From the NCBI RefSeq assembly GCF_014638995.1, contig NZ_BMFR01000004.1, positions 124,001-188,000 of the forward strand: 64,000 nt of DNA, read 5' to 3'. Each line of letters begins with the position of its first letter. Positions within the stretch are counted from its first letter, which is position 1. This document shows, one piece after another, positions 34,827 through 43,246 of the stretch. The position numbers and the translations under genes are program-made. The notes under the pieces are model-generated. The model had not been told where the DNA came from. It did no database searches and saw only the letters and a program-made list of their open reading frames with translations. Origin of the DNA: Virgibacillus oceani (lineage in GTDB: Bacteria > Bacillota > Bacilli > Bacillales > Amphibacillaceae).

Positions 34827-36062
34827 GTGCGTAAAGCAAATATATTTATTATCGCTATATTTATTTCTGCAGTTATTATTGCTGTTACCTCCGGAGGGAT
34901 CAAAGCAGACAGTAATACTTTTTTCAAAACGATTTCACTATACCTTGTATTCTCCCTTCTGTATTACCATTTAAGAATACAGAGCAAAAATGGCAGCATG
35001 AGTATTGATTATGGTATTTCCTACAGTCTATCAATCGGATTATTTACTGGCCCATTAGGGTTATTACTATATGAAACAATTTATTCATTTATCATATACT
35101 TTACAAGGAAATACACAAAAACGGCAGATCCCGATGAATTCATCCATACATTTTATAACATTGGCGCATTTGTTCTGAGTAATTCACTTGCATATTATTT
35201 ATTTTACAATTACCAGCCGTATTTTCAGGGTACACCATTTGGATTCTGGGTCTTTTTGCTTGTACTGGTTATAGCTACTACACTGCTTTCAGATATATTT
35301 CTCCTTGTCATATTCCGCCTTTGGGGTGAAATTAGATCGGTAAAAGAAGCCATTAAATTCCTTAAAGACAGGAGTTTCCTTGATACTATCAAAGCTGCAC
35401 TAACAAATGGTCTGTTACTGCTATTTCTTGCAGAGGAAAAATGGGAAATTCTAATTGTCTTATTCATGCTAAATTATATTGTCAGCCGCTCATTTCTTGA
35501 AAAATCGCGAAGTGTCCAAAACAAAGCTGAGCGCGATCACTTCGAGCAAATGGCTTATACCGACTTTCTGACAGGTATTCCGAATCGTGCCTATATGGAT
35601 AAGAAAATGTCCGAATTAGATCAATCTGGGGAGGATATTGGAGTAGTCGTTGCAGATATAGATAAATTTAAAGCAATCAATGATACATATAATCATGCAG
35701 TAGGCGATAAGGTCATCCAGCATTATGCTAACACTTTAAAAAGCTATTTAAGCGTTGATGATCTGTTATTTAGAAGTGGCGGTGAAGAATTTACTCTCCT
35801 CCTGAGAAAAAGAAACTTTAACGAGACCGTTGCATTATTGGAAATGATCAGAAATGGCAATAACGATAGTCAGGTAGTCACGGAGTTCAAGAATACAACC
35901 GTTTTAATTAATTATAGCGCATCATACGGATTATATTATTATAAAACGGGTGAGAAAATTTCAATAGAAAAGGCTTATATCTATGCGGACCACCTTTTAC
36001 TTGAATCAAAACAGCTGGGAAAAAATCATTTAAGAGCGAATAAAGAGTTGATCATTTCCTGA
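34827..36062 (+). CDS. Membrane diguanylate cyclase (GGDEF)
   Basis: Encodes 411 residues. Residues 1-210 form about six to seven membrane helices, a sensor of unknown ligand. The C-terminal GGDEF domain begins AYTDFLTGIPNRAYMDKKM and carries the active-site GGEEF at residues 318-322, with metal-binding VVADIDKFKAINDTYNH ahead. It should make cyclic di-GMP from two GTP. An RxxD inhibitory site is not apparent upstream of GGEEF. The GTG start has GGAGGGG about ten bases upstream. Confidence 0.92.
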   Translation: MRKANIFIIAIFISAVIIAVTSGGIKADSNTFFKTISLYLVFSLLYYHLRIQSKNGSMSIDYGISYSLSIGLFTGPLGLLLYETIYSFIIYFTRKYTKTADPDEFIHTFYNIGAFVLSNSLAYYLFYNYQPYFQGTPFGFWVFLLVLVIATTLLSDIFLLVIFRLWGEIRSVKEAIKFLKDRSFLDTIKAALTNGLLLLFLAEEKWEILIVLFMLNYIVSRSFLEKSRSVQNKAERDHFEQMAYTDFLTGIPNRAYMDKKMSELDQSGEDIGVVVADIDKFKAINDTYNHAVGDKVIQHYANTLKSYLSVDDLLFRSGGEEFTLLLRKRNFNETVALLEMIRNGNNDSQVVTEFKNTTVLINYSASYGLYYYKTGEKISIEKAYIYADHLLLESKQLGKNHLRANKELIIS

Positions 36063-36089
36063 ACGGCTTTCAAAAGAACAATACACAAA

Positions 36090-36125
36090 AAGAGGGTACC
36101 GTCGTATTGAACAGTACCCCTCTTA
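36090..36125 (+). terminator. Hairpin behind the diguanylate cyclase gene
   Basis: AAGAGGGTAC and GTACCCCTCTT pair with one bulged C. No T-run follows, so termination would be weak. Confidence 0.4.
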
Positions 36126-36216
36126 GTACATACATTTCTAATATCGTTTCGGAACTGCAATGTGCATTGGGAATCAAGTTTAGAAAAAATATGATGCCTT
36201 ATTGCAATTTCAACCA

Positions 36217-36249
36217 GAAAACGTATCTATTAATAATAGATACGTTTTT
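36217..36249. terminator. Bidirectional terminator ahead of rlmN end
   Basis: AAAACGTATCTATT and AATAGATACGTTTT are near-perfect arms with T-runs on both strands. It closes the minus-strand rlmN gene. Confidence 0.85.
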
Positions 36250-36266
36250 CACCAAGTCTCCGGTTT

Positions 36267-37337
36267 TTATCCTACAATTTTCTTCTTCTTTATTTGCTTG
36301 CTTCTTAGCTGTCCACATGCTGCATCAATATCAGCGCCATTTTCCCAGCGAACACCACAATTAATACCATTGCCTTTCAATGTTTCAAAAAACGCCTGAA
36401 TCGCTTCTGGTTCACTTCTTTGGTACTGATTATGCTCATCAACAGAATTATAAGGAATCAAATTAACATATGCCAAATGACGTTTCTTATGAAGCAACTT
36501 AGCAAGCTGCTCCGCCTCTTCCCTATGGTCATTTACATCACGGAGCATAATATACTCGTACGTAATTCGGCGATTAACTTTTTCCAAATAGTAATCAACA
36601 GACTTCATAAGTTTTTCTATTGGGAATGCTTTGTTAATTTTCATAATCCTTGTACGCAATTCATTGTTTGGTGCATGCAGCGAAATTGCTAAATTTACTT
36701 GCAAACCAGTATCCGCAAATTCGTATATTTTATGTGCTAAGCCACTAGTTGAAACAGTGATGTGTCTGGCACCGATACAAAGACCTTTATCGTCATTGAC
36801 AACACGCAAAAAGTCAATTAAATTGTTAAAGTTGTCAAATGGCTCCCCTATTCCCATAACAACAATGTGACTAACGCGCTCATCGTTACCTAATTCATCA
36901 AGATGCTTTTGCACGTTCATAATTTGCTCAACGATTTCACCACTCGATAAGTCCCGGCTCTTTTTCAAAAGTCCACTTGCACAGAACGTACAGCCGATAT
37001 TACAGCCAACCTGCGTCGTAACACAAACCGACAATCCATAATTAAAACGCATTAAAACTGTTTCAATCAGGTTGCCATCCTGCAATCGAAACAAGAACTT
37101 TTTTGTTCCGTCAGAAGATTCTTGTCTGATTTCCTCCTCAAGCGTATGGAGTACAAAATTCTCCTCTAATAATGCAATACAATCCTTATTGACATTATTC
37201 ATCTGGTCAAATTGCGTCACACGCTTTTTATATAGCCAATTCCATACCTGCTGTGCACGGAATTTCCTTTGTCCATGATCAATCAGCCAGTCTGTAAGCT
37301 GGTCGAACGTTAATCCATAAATGGAAGTTTTACTCAT
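36267..37337 (-). CDS. rlmN: 23S rRNA (adenine2503-C2)/tRNA methyltransferase RlmN
   Basis: Encodes 356 residues, the normal length. The radical-SAM cluster cysteines Cys112, Cys116 and Cys119 lie in [14 protein letters not shown], and the C-terminus carries [16 protein letters not shown] with the second catalytic cysteine. It methylates C2 of A2503 in 23S rRNA and A37 of some tRNAs. GAGGGT lies before the ATG. Monocistronic. Confidence 0.97.
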   Translation of the reverse strand: MSKTSIYGLTFDQLTDWLIDHGQRKFRAQQVWNWLYKKRVTQFDQMNNVNKDCIALLEENFVLHTLEEEIRQESSDGTKKFLFRLQDGNLIETVLMRFNYGLSVCVTTQVGCNIGCTFCASGLLKKSRDLSSGEIVEQIMNVQKHLDELGNDERVSHIVVMGIGEPFDNFNNLIDFLRVVNDDKGLCIGARHITVSTSGLAHKIYEFADTGLQVNLAISLHAPNNELRTRIMKINKAFPIEKLMKSVDYYLEKVNRRITYEYIMLRDVNDHREEAEQLAKLLHKKRHLAYVNLIPYNSVDEHNQYQRSEPEAIQAFFETLKGNGINCGVRWENGADIDAACGQLRSKQIKKKKIVG

Positions 37338-37485
37338 TGTGTACCCTCATTTCAATACGTGCATTTCCTATCTATTCTACTGAAAATTTGGTTATGTGGC
37401 AAATCGTTTATTAATTGCCCAGTGGTCCGCCTCAGGGGCTTCCGTGCTTTACTTGTTACATCACCTTCACGTAAAGCGATACATG

Positions 37486-37513
37486 TTTATAAAATCTTTA
37501 TAAATTATTTATG
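37486..37513 (+). promoter_or_regulatory. Three 11-bp direct repeats (TTTATAAA) before the two-component genes
   Basis: TTTATAAAATC, TTTATAAATTA and TTTATGCGATG follow each other with an exact 11-base period. This is one helical turn, the spacing used by OmpR/PhoB-type regulators. The same pattern recurs at 39888. Likely the binding site of the downstream response regulator. Confidence 0.55.
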
Positions 37514-37575
37514 CGATGTTTCGATTTTACCGCTATGATGTAGAATATAAACAACTAATTTATAAGGAGATTAAA

Positions 37576-39015
37576 ATGTCCATTCGCAAACGTCTCTTTT
37601 TATCCAATGCGGCAATGATCCTAATGCCGATTATTATTATTATACTGATCTTTTTCTTAATTAACGTCATTGTAAACGGTGGTTTTAAGTTTGATGGAAA
37701 CCGCTGGCATGGTCCTGAGCCTGCCAATACAGCGTTAATGAACGACTTAACATTAACTGCCTCCATGAAGCAAGATAAGCTGCTCAATCGGCATTATCTT
37801 TTAAAACTATTGAAAGAATCCGGAGATGAAAATACGGATATTATCGTGCGAAAAGGCACAGGGCTGACTCAAGCAACAAATCATTTTCAGAATATGACTG
37901 TCGATGATCTCCCCAAATTTGGAAACGAAGGATATAATCCGGCGGGAATACGGTTGGATAATGACCATTATTCGGTACAACAGCACGATTTTTACTTTAA
38001 CGATGGCATAGAGGGCTCTATCTTTGTTTTAAATAGTTCGGAGTCGTTTGTAAAATTTGCCCGGACGTTTTTTCCTATTCTTTTTATTAGTCTGCTGCTT
38101 ATATTGGTTTTAACGAATGTATTGCTGTCCTATTTTATGTCACGGAATATTTTGCGGCCAGTTAATCAACTATCTGCAGCTGCTGCAAAAATCAAAACAG
38201 GAAATCTTGATTTTTCCATTAAACCAAAACGGAAGGATGAACTTGGTAAGCTCGTACAATCTTTTGATGATATGCGCTCACAGCTAAGGGAATCCTTGGA
38301 GTTGAGAGATAAGTATGAGAATAACAGAAAAGAATTAATCGCAAACATCTCACATGATTTAAAAACACCGATCACCTCCATTCTTGGCTATGTTGAAGGA
38401 ATTCAGGATGGTGTAGCAAATACACCAGCAAAACAAGAACGATACCTTAATACCATTCATGGGAAAGCAACGTACATGAACAGATTAATTGAAGAACTTG
38501 CTTTATACTCCAAGTTAGATGTAAAAAAACTGCCCTTCCACTTTGATACAGTTAACATCAATGCCTTTGTTAAGGATTACATTGAGGAAATTGAAGGTGA
38601 ATTAGCTGAAAAAGGGGTCCGGCTAACGTATGATCCGTCTAACATTCAAGCAAACGTACTGCTGGATCGAGACAAAGTCATCCGAGTAATGGAAAATATA
38701 ATTTACAATAGTGTGAAATACATGGATAAAGACACATGCATAATCAACGTATCACTACTGGAAAAAGGCAACTTTATCGAAATGGTCTTAACTGACAATG
38801 GCCCGGGGGTATCTAAAGAAAGTCTTTCCACTATATTCACGCGCTTTTACCAAACAGACCCAGCCCGCAACAAGGGTGGCAGCGGACTCGGTCTAGCAAT
38901 CGCAGGGCAAATTATCGAAGCACACGGTGGGGAGATATGGGCAGAAAATCAGCTAAATGAAGGGTTGAGCATTCACTTTACATTTAGAAAAGCGGAGGAC
39001 AGTCATTATGAGTAA
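37576..39015 (+). CDS. Two-component sensor histidine kinase
   Basis: Encodes 479 residues. Helix one (residues 14-35) and helix two (about 158-180) enclose an extracellular domain of some 120 residues. A HAMP linker follows, then the HisKA site NISHDLKTP with the phospho-accepting His260. The ATPase domain has LTDNGPGV and GSGLGLAIAGQII. AAGGAG precedes the ATG; the frame is open further upstream without a site. The response regulator gene overlaps its end by eight bases. Stimulus unknown. Confidence 0.92.
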   Translation: MSIRKRLFLSNAAMILMPIIIIILIFFLINVIVNGGFKFDGNRWHGPEPANTALMNDLTLTASMKQDKLLNRHYLLKLLKESGDENTDIIVRKGTGLTQATNHFQNMTVDDLPKFGNEGYNPAGIRLDNDHYSVQQHDFYFNDGIEGSIFVLNSSESFVKFARTFFPILFISLLLILVLTNVLLSYFMSRNILRPVNQLSAAAAKIKTGNLDFSIKPKRKDELGKLVQSFDDMRSQLRESLELRDKYENNRKELIANISHDLKTPITSILGYVEGIQDGVANTPAKQERYLNTIHGKATYMNRLIEELALYSKLDVKKLPFHFDTVNINAFVKDYIEEIEGELAEKGVRLTYDPSNIQANVLLDRDKVIRVMENIIYNSVKYMDKDTCIINVSLLEKGNFIEMVLTDNGPGVSKESLSTIFTRFYQTDPARNKGGSGLGLAIAGQIIEAHGGEIWAENQLNEGLSIHFTFRKAEDSHYE

Positions 39016-39697
39016 AACTATTTTAATTATCGAGGATGATCAAAGCATTGCAGAACTAGAAAGAGATTACCTTGAAATTGAAGGGTTTGAAACGGAATTA
39101 GCATCTGATGGAAAGAAGGGGCTAGAAGCAGTTATACAGCACCACTATGATTTAATATTACTTGATTTAATGCTCCCGAGTATAAACGGATTTGACCTTT
39201 GCAGACAAATCCGCGAACGTACCAATATCCCTATTTTGATGGTCACCGCCAAATATGAAGACATTGATAAAGTGCGCGGGCTTGGATTAGGTGCTGATGA
39301 TTATATTGTCAAACCCTTCAGTCCAAGTGAACTAGTTGCACGGGTAAAGGCACACCTGGCAAGATATGAACGGTTGATTCAACATAATGCACCTAAAGCA
39401 GAAATTAATATCCGCGGGCTGCAACTAAATACAACATCGAGACAAGTTTTTATCAACGGAAAAGAAGTACCTTTTACGACAAAAGAATTTGATTTGTTAA
39501 CGTTTTTTGCCACACATCCTAATCAAGTCTTTTCAAAAGAACACTTATTTGAACGAATCTGGGGTTTTGATTCTATGGGCGACAATGCAACCGTTACAGT
39601 TCATGTTAAGAAAATCCGTAAAAAAATTGAAAAGGATACAGAAAACCCGCCATACATTCAGACAGTTTGGGGGGCGGGGTACCGCTTTAACGACTAA
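39008..39697 (+). CDS. OmpR/PhoB-family response regulator
   Basis: Encodes 229 residues. The receiver domain has the phosphorylated Asp53 in ILLDLMLPS and Lys in IVKPFSP. The C-terminal winged helix ends VTVHVKKIRKKIE...VWGAGYRF. GGAGGACAG precedes the ATG inside the kinase gene, so the pair is translationally coupled. Direct repeats of 11-base period precede both its own operon and the small membrane-protein operon at 39968, its probable targets. Confidence 0.95.
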   Translation: MSKTILIIEDDQSIAELERDYLEIEGFETELASDGKKGLEAVIQHHYDLILLDLMLPSINGFDLCRQIRERTNIPILMVTAKYEDIDKVRGLGLGADDYIVKPFSPSELVARVKAHLARYERLIQHNAPKAEINIRGLQLNTTSRQVFINGKEVPFTTKEFDLLTFFATHPNQVFSKEHLFERIWGFDSMGDNATVTVHVKKIRKKIEKDTENPPYIQTVWGAGYRFND

Positions 39698-39831
39698 CGG
39701 ATCTGACTAAAGTGCGGCAAGAATGGGACCGAAGAACAGACAATGCTGATACTCCCCAAGTGCATCCATAGCATATGACCCTGAGCAGCATTTGTTTAAT
39801 TAATTCCTCCAAAATTATAGTATAAATTGCC

Positions 39832-39870
39832 TAAACCACTCACCTTCACATAAGGCTGGGTGGTTTTTAT
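39832..39870 (+). terminator. Terminator of the two-component operon
   Basis: AAACCACtCA pairs with TGGGTGGTTT with an inner CC/GG pairing, followed by TTTATT. Confidence 0.7.
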
Positions 39871-39887
39871 TAAACCTTCCCCCTCTG

Positions 39888-39909
39888 TTTATAAAAAGTT
39901 TATAAATGC
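39888..39909 (+). promoter_or_regulatory. Two 11-bp direct repeats (TTTATAAA) before the membrane operon
   Basis: TTTATAAAAAG is followed immediately by TTTATAAATGC, matching the repeats before the histidine kinase gene in both sequence and period. A third position (TTCAGATGGTT) retains only TT. Confidence 0.55.
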
Positions 39910-39967
39910 TTCAGATGGTTTTTAGACTTCATTGATACATTTGAATAGAAGACAGGAGGTGAAATGA

Positions 39968-40462
39968 ATGAAGCTGTCCATTACACCAAAACGATGGCTT
40001 GTAACGGTTCATATTTTGTTTGCTGCAATAATGTTTGGAAATATGATTACTTTTTTAATCTTGAGCATAACCGCAGCAACTGCAAATGATTCACAGCTTA
40101 TGGAGAGTTGTTATCAAATTATGCATGTACTGTCAAAGACATCTGTAAAGGCAGCCACATTCGGGACAATCGTTACAGGTATTTTACTTTCCGTTTTAAC
40201 AAAGTGGGGGTTGTTTAAATTTTATTGGATTATCGCGAAAGAAGCACTAACCATCATACCATTTGTGTTGAATATGTGGGCTATGTACTACTGGTCATTG
40301 GATGCTATAAACATGATCCAGGTCACGAGTAAACAAGCGGATTCAAGTATGCTGCAGACGGAATTATGGACAGGTATCATCATGCAGCTCATTTCACTAA
40401 TCCTGATGTTTATCCTATCTGTTTTTAAACCATGGGGAAAGCGGCAGACCGCAGCTGCATGA
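39968..40462 (+). CDS. Four-helix membrane protein, DUF2269-like
   Basis: Encodes 164 residues with four predicted helices. It begins basic (MKLSITPKRWLV) and contains a His in the first helix (VHILFAAIMFGN) and IMHVLSKTSVKAA before the second. These are reminiscent of DUF2269-type integral membrane proteins. AGGAGGT lies seven bases before the ATG. First gene of three in a row that are all small membrane proteins. Preceded by direct repeats shared with the two-component promoter, so probably under that system. Function unknown. Confidence 0.75.
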   Translation: MKLSITPKRWLVTVHILFAAIMFGNMITFLILSITAATANDSQLMESCYQIMHVLSKTSVKAATFGTIVTGILLSVLTKWGLFKFYWIIAKEALTIIPFVLNMWAMYYWSLDAINMIQVTSKQADSSMLQTELWTGIIMQLISLILMFILSVFKPWGKRQTAAA

Positions 40463-40492
40463 TTATTTTATATCCGATGGAGGTGATTGGGT

Positions 40493-40876
40493 ATGAGGCA
40501 ACGGAAAAGTCGTTTGGTGCTTGGAACTTTTGCATTGCTGGCAGTGTTATTTTTCCTAAGCATCCTCGTTCAGGTATTTCTTGCAGGGATTGCAATTTTT
40601 GTTAATCTTGGCCAGTGGTATTACCATACAGCATTTGTTCATTACGTTGAGTTTATACCGATTGTCATGCTTATTCTATCGTTTTTCGGGGCAATTCCGA
40701 AAAGCTTGCGTTGGCAATGTGCGGGACTTTATTTGATGATTGTCCTGCAATATATCACGATTCAATTATCGGGGAGTGTGCCCTATTTAACTGCACTGCA
40801 CCCTGTGATTGCATTGCTTTTATTCTGGAGGTCGCTTGTTACAGCACGTACCGCAATTGGCCTCGTTAAAACCTAA
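40493..40876 (+). CDS. Four-helix membrane protein, DUF6220-like
   Basis: Encodes 127 residues. A basic start (RQRKSR) is followed by four helices with conserved-looking polar spots: HTAFVHYVEFIP and ALHPVIALLLFW. This His-bearing pattern is like the DUF6220 family. GGAGGTG precedes the ATG. It sits 30 bases behind the DUF2269-like gene. Function unknown; the histidines in helices could bind heme, which is a guess. Confidence 0.72.
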   Translation: MRQRKSRLVLGTFALLAVLFFLSILVQVFLAGIAIFVNLGQWYYHTAFVHYVEFIPIVMLILSFFGAIPKSLRWQCAGLYLMIVLQYITIQLSGSVPYLTALHPVIALLLFWRSLVTARTAIGLVKT

Positions 40877-40902
40877 ATATTATCTTATAGGAGCTGATCA
40901 CT

Positions 40903-41115
40903 ATGTATTGGGAGCATTTTCATCCATTTGGATTCTTTTTCTTTGTGTTAATTGCTGGATTGTTAATTGCAAATATTGTTATATGGAGGCGAAGAGGCGG
41001 CAGATACTATTACAATGGACATAATGCGCTGTCTGTCTTGGATACCCGTCTTGCTAAGGGTGAAATTACGATAGAGGAATATGAGGAAATTAAAGACACA
41101 TTGAAAGAATACTAG
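40903..41115 (+). CDS. Small SHOCT-domain membrane protein
   Basis: Encodes 70 residues. One N-terminal helix (FGFFFFVLIAGLLIANIVIW) is followed by a basic linker and a SHOCT motif, LDTRLAKGEITIEEYEEIKDTL, typical of short C-terminal oligomerisation domains. AGGAG lies before the ATG. Last gene of the three-gene operon. Confidence 0.82.
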   Translation: MYWEHFHPFGFFFFVLIAGLLIANIVIWRRRGGRYYYNGHNALSVLDTRLAKGEITIEEYEEIKDTLKEY

Positions 41116-41122
41116 TGAAAAT

Positions 41123-41156
41123 GGGCTAATCAACGTTGTTTGGTTACGCCCTTTTT
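41123..41156 (+). terminator. Terminator of the membrane-protein operon
   Basis: GGGCTAATCAA pairs with TTGGTTACGCCC with one bulged C and one G-T pair, followed by TTTTTAATT. Confidence 0.7.
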
Positions 41157-41233
41157 AATTGTTTCACAAGCTAATCATTAGACGCACACCCCCTGAAAGT
41201 CGTATTATTTCCTACTAAGAAGGAGTGATAAAA

Positions 41234-42238
41234 TTGACCTCAGTAAAAACATTCAAATCTATCCCGTTATCTGTTCTGGACCTTGCTCCAGTGACGGAAG
41301 GCGGCACCCCAGAACAGTCATTTAAAAATAGTGTGTCATTGGCAAAACATGTTGAAAATCTAGGGTATAACCGCTATTGGCTGGCAGAACATCACAATAT
41401 GCCTGGCATCGCAAGTTCAGCAACATCAGTAATCATCGGACATATTGCTGGCGCTACTAATTATATTCGCGTCGGTTCAGGTGGAATCATGTTACCTAAC
41501 CACGCTACCCTTGTGATTGCAGAACAATTCGGCACACTTGAAACTTTGTATCCGGGGCGTATTGACCTTGGACTTGGACGTGCACCAGGCAGCGACCAGG
41601 CAACAGCATATGCGTTGCGGCGGACACTTAATATGCGCGTGGAAGACTTTCCGTTACAGGTTGAAGAATTGCAAAGCTACTTTGAAGGAACTGCGCGTGT
41701 TCATGCGGTACCTGGTGAAGGTCTTAACATTCCAATTTGGCTACTTGGTTCAAGCGGCTTTAGTGCCCGGCTTTCAGCAGAAAAAGGACTTCCTTTTTCA
41801 TTTGCCAGCCATTTTTCACCAGACTATACGATTCCGGCATTAAATAGTTATCGTAGCAATTTTAAACCATCTGACACTTTAGAAAAACCATATGCAATGC
41901 TCGGTGTCAACATAATCGCTGCTGATACAGATGAAGAAGCACGTTATATTGCCACCTCACAGCAGCAGCAATTTCTTAGTATCCGGAGAGGGCAGCCAAC
42001 TAAATTGCAGCCCCCAATTGAACGTATTGATGATGTTTGGTCAGAAATGGAAAAGGCAGCTGTAGAACAGTCGCTTAACTCACGCTCTACAATTGTAGGT
42101 GGACCAGAAACTGTCAAACGAGGACTAGAACAATTCTTAGAAGAAACACAAGCCGATGAATTTATCATTAACTCCCAAATCTATAACCACAACGATCGAC
42201 TGCGGTCATATGAAATAGTAGCAGAACTGATGGATTAG
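41234..42238 (+). CDS. Luciferase-like (LLM) flavin-dependent oxidoreductase
   Basis: Encodes about 334 residues of the bacterial luciferase fold. Family marks are [14 protein letters not shown] at the start, [26 protein letters not shown] and [13 protein letters not shown]. They are characteristic of the YceB/YtoP-type 'alkanal monooxygenase alpha-like' group. It would use reduced FMN; substrate unknown. The TTG start is chosen because AAGGAG lies eight bases ahead; an in-frame GTG three codons earlier overlaps that site. Confidence 0.88.
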   Translation: MTSVKTFKSIPLSVLDLAPVTEGGTPEQSFKNSVSLAKHVENLGYNRYWLAEHHNMPGIASSATSVIIGHIAGATNYIRVGSGGIMLPNHATLVIAEQFGTLETLYPGRIDLGLGRAPGSDQATAYALRRTLNMRVEDFPLQVEELQSYFEGTARVHAVPGEGLNIPIWLLGSSGFSARLSAEKGLPFSFASHFSPDYTIPALNSYRSNFKPSDTLEKPYAMLGVNIIAADTDEEARYIATSQQQQFLSIRRGQPTKLQPPIERIDDVWSEMEKAAVEQSLNSRSTIVGGPETVKRGLEQFLEETQADEFIINSQIYNHNDRLRSYEIVAELMD

Positions 42239-42255
42239 ACGAAGAAGAGGGGATG

Positions 42256-42302
42256 GCGGGACACGGGGTCAGGCGGGACACGGGGTCAGACCCCTTGTCC
42301 CA
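42256..42302. repeat. GGGACA(A/C)GGGGTC REP-like repeat
   Basis: Two direct GGCGGGACACGGGGTCA units are followed by the inverted GACCCCTTGTCCC, making a hairpin. The same words recur at 42785-42833 with the opposite balance of orientations, bracketing one SMR gene. Confidence 0.8.
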
Positions 42303-42322
42303 ACTTTTTGGAAAAATGTTAC

Positions 42323-42426
42323 AATACGATCCGAAATGCGCATAATACGTGCCGATTTGCAATAAATACGAGCGAAGTTCTGAAAATACGTGCCAAAACA
42401 AGCAAAATACGATCCGATTTCCTCAA
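42323..42426. repeat. AATACG tandem repeat, five units of 20-21 bp
   Basis: Units begin with AATACG at 42323, 42344, 42365, 42385 and 42406. Most continue ATCCGA or TGCCGA and then diverge. Same period as the arrays at 27121 and 27578 but a different sequence. Confidence 0.7.
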
Positions 42427-42446
42427 CATGCAAGCCCGCGGACATA

Positions 42447-42761
42447 TTATGATAAATACTTCAAGCCGACTACACCTACAATTATGGCAAGCAAGCTTAA
42501 AATCCGTAAACTGTTTTTAGATTCACCAAAGAAAACCATGTTTAATAGAACTGCACCAGCTGTTCCAATCCCAATAAAAACCGCATAGGCTGTACTTATT
42601 TGCAAATACATAAAGGAAACATACAAAAATAAAAACGAGCCACCCAATCCCCCAATGTAAATTACACCATGGAGCAGCGTTTTACTTTGGCTAAATAACT
42701 TCAAGCCTAACACTCCAATGATTTCAAAAACCGCAGCAAAAGACACACATACCCAACCCAT
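42447..42761 (-). CDS. SMR-family efflux protein, subunit two
   Basis: Encodes 104 residues, four helices, the normal SMR size. Family marks are the membrane Glu in SFAAVFEIIGVLGL and YAVFIGIGTAGAVLLN. The ATG overlaps the stop of the partner gene as TAATG, so the two are coupled. Paired SMR proteins usually form heteromers exporting quaternary ammonium compounds or guanidinium-like cations. An upstream in-frame extension would be repeat-derived and is rejected. Confidence 0.87.
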   Translation of the reverse strand: MGWVCVSFAAVFEIIGVLGLKLFSQSKTLLHGVIYIGGLGGSFLFLYVSFMYLQISTAYAVFIGIGTAGAVLLNMVFFGESKNSLRILSLLAIIVGVVGLKYLS

Positions 42762-43150
42762 TATAATACAGCCCCTTTCTCTTTGTGGGACAGAGGGTCT
42801 GACCCCTTGTCCCACCATGACCCCTTGTCCCAGTCCCTGCCGTCTGAGAGTTTTAGGCCTATTACTCCTGCAACTAGAATGGCCATGAAAATAATCTTGC
42901 TTGTGGTCAGGTTTTCGTTAAATACATATACTCCCATTAATGCTGTTCCAACTGTTCCAGCGGCGGCAAATATTGCATAAACTGTCCCTGTCGGAAGGCT
43001 TTCACAAGCTTTGGCAAGAAAATGCAAATCAAGCGGAACTGCACAAATTATCAATAACCAATGCCACCACTCATGGGCAGTATTGAATCCATAAACCCAC
43101 AATAATTCAAAAAGACTCGTTAAAATCACATAAATCCATGACTTGTTCAT
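42761..43150 (-). CDS. SMR-family efflux protein, subunit one, with repeat-encoded tail
   Basis: Encodes 129 residues. The first 105 are a complete four-helix SMR protein with the membrane Glu in LTSLFELLWVYGF and YAIFAAAGTVGTALMG, ending GVIGLKLSD. The last 24 residues (from RDWDKGSWWDKG) are translated from a GGGACAAGGGGTC repeat. SMR proteins normally stop near residue 105, so this tail looks acquired. The stop still overlaps the start of the partner gene. GAGGAG lies eight bases before the ATG, and a perfect TetR-type palindrome lies just upstream. Confidence 0.87.
   Translation of the reverse strand: MNKSWIYVILTSLFELLWVYGFNTAHEWWHWLLIICAVPLDLHFLAKACESLPTGTVYAIFAAAGTVGTALMGVYVFNENLTTSKIIFMAILVAGVIGLKLSDGRDWDKGSWWDKGSDPLSHKEKGAVL
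42785..42833. repeat. GGGACAAGGGGTC REP-like repeat within SMR coding sequence
   Basis: GGGACAGAGGGTC, its inverse TGACCCCTTGTCCC, and a further CATGACCCCTTGTCCC lie side by side. This stretch encodes the C-terminal tail of SMR subunit one. Inverted relative to the copy at 42256. Confidence 0.85.
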
Positions 43151-43164
43151 TACAACCACTCCTC

Positions 43165-43185
43165 AATGACTGATTATCAGTCATT
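43165..43185. promoter_or_regulatory. TetR-type operator before the SMR pair
   Basis: AATGACTGAT-T-ATCAGTCATT is a perfect 21-base palindrome just upstream of the SMR ribosome site. A related sequence lies at 43851 before the tetR gene. Confidence 0.7.
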
Positions 43186-43246
43186 TCAAAATTAAGAAAT
43201 TGGACGCTTGCCCATTTTATATATTTACAGGTCGCTAAATCTAACC

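Noticed and set aside
42762..42818. N-terminal extension of SMR subunit two
   Set aside because: It would be encoded by the REP-like repeat; SMR length and the coupled ATG both support the shorter form.
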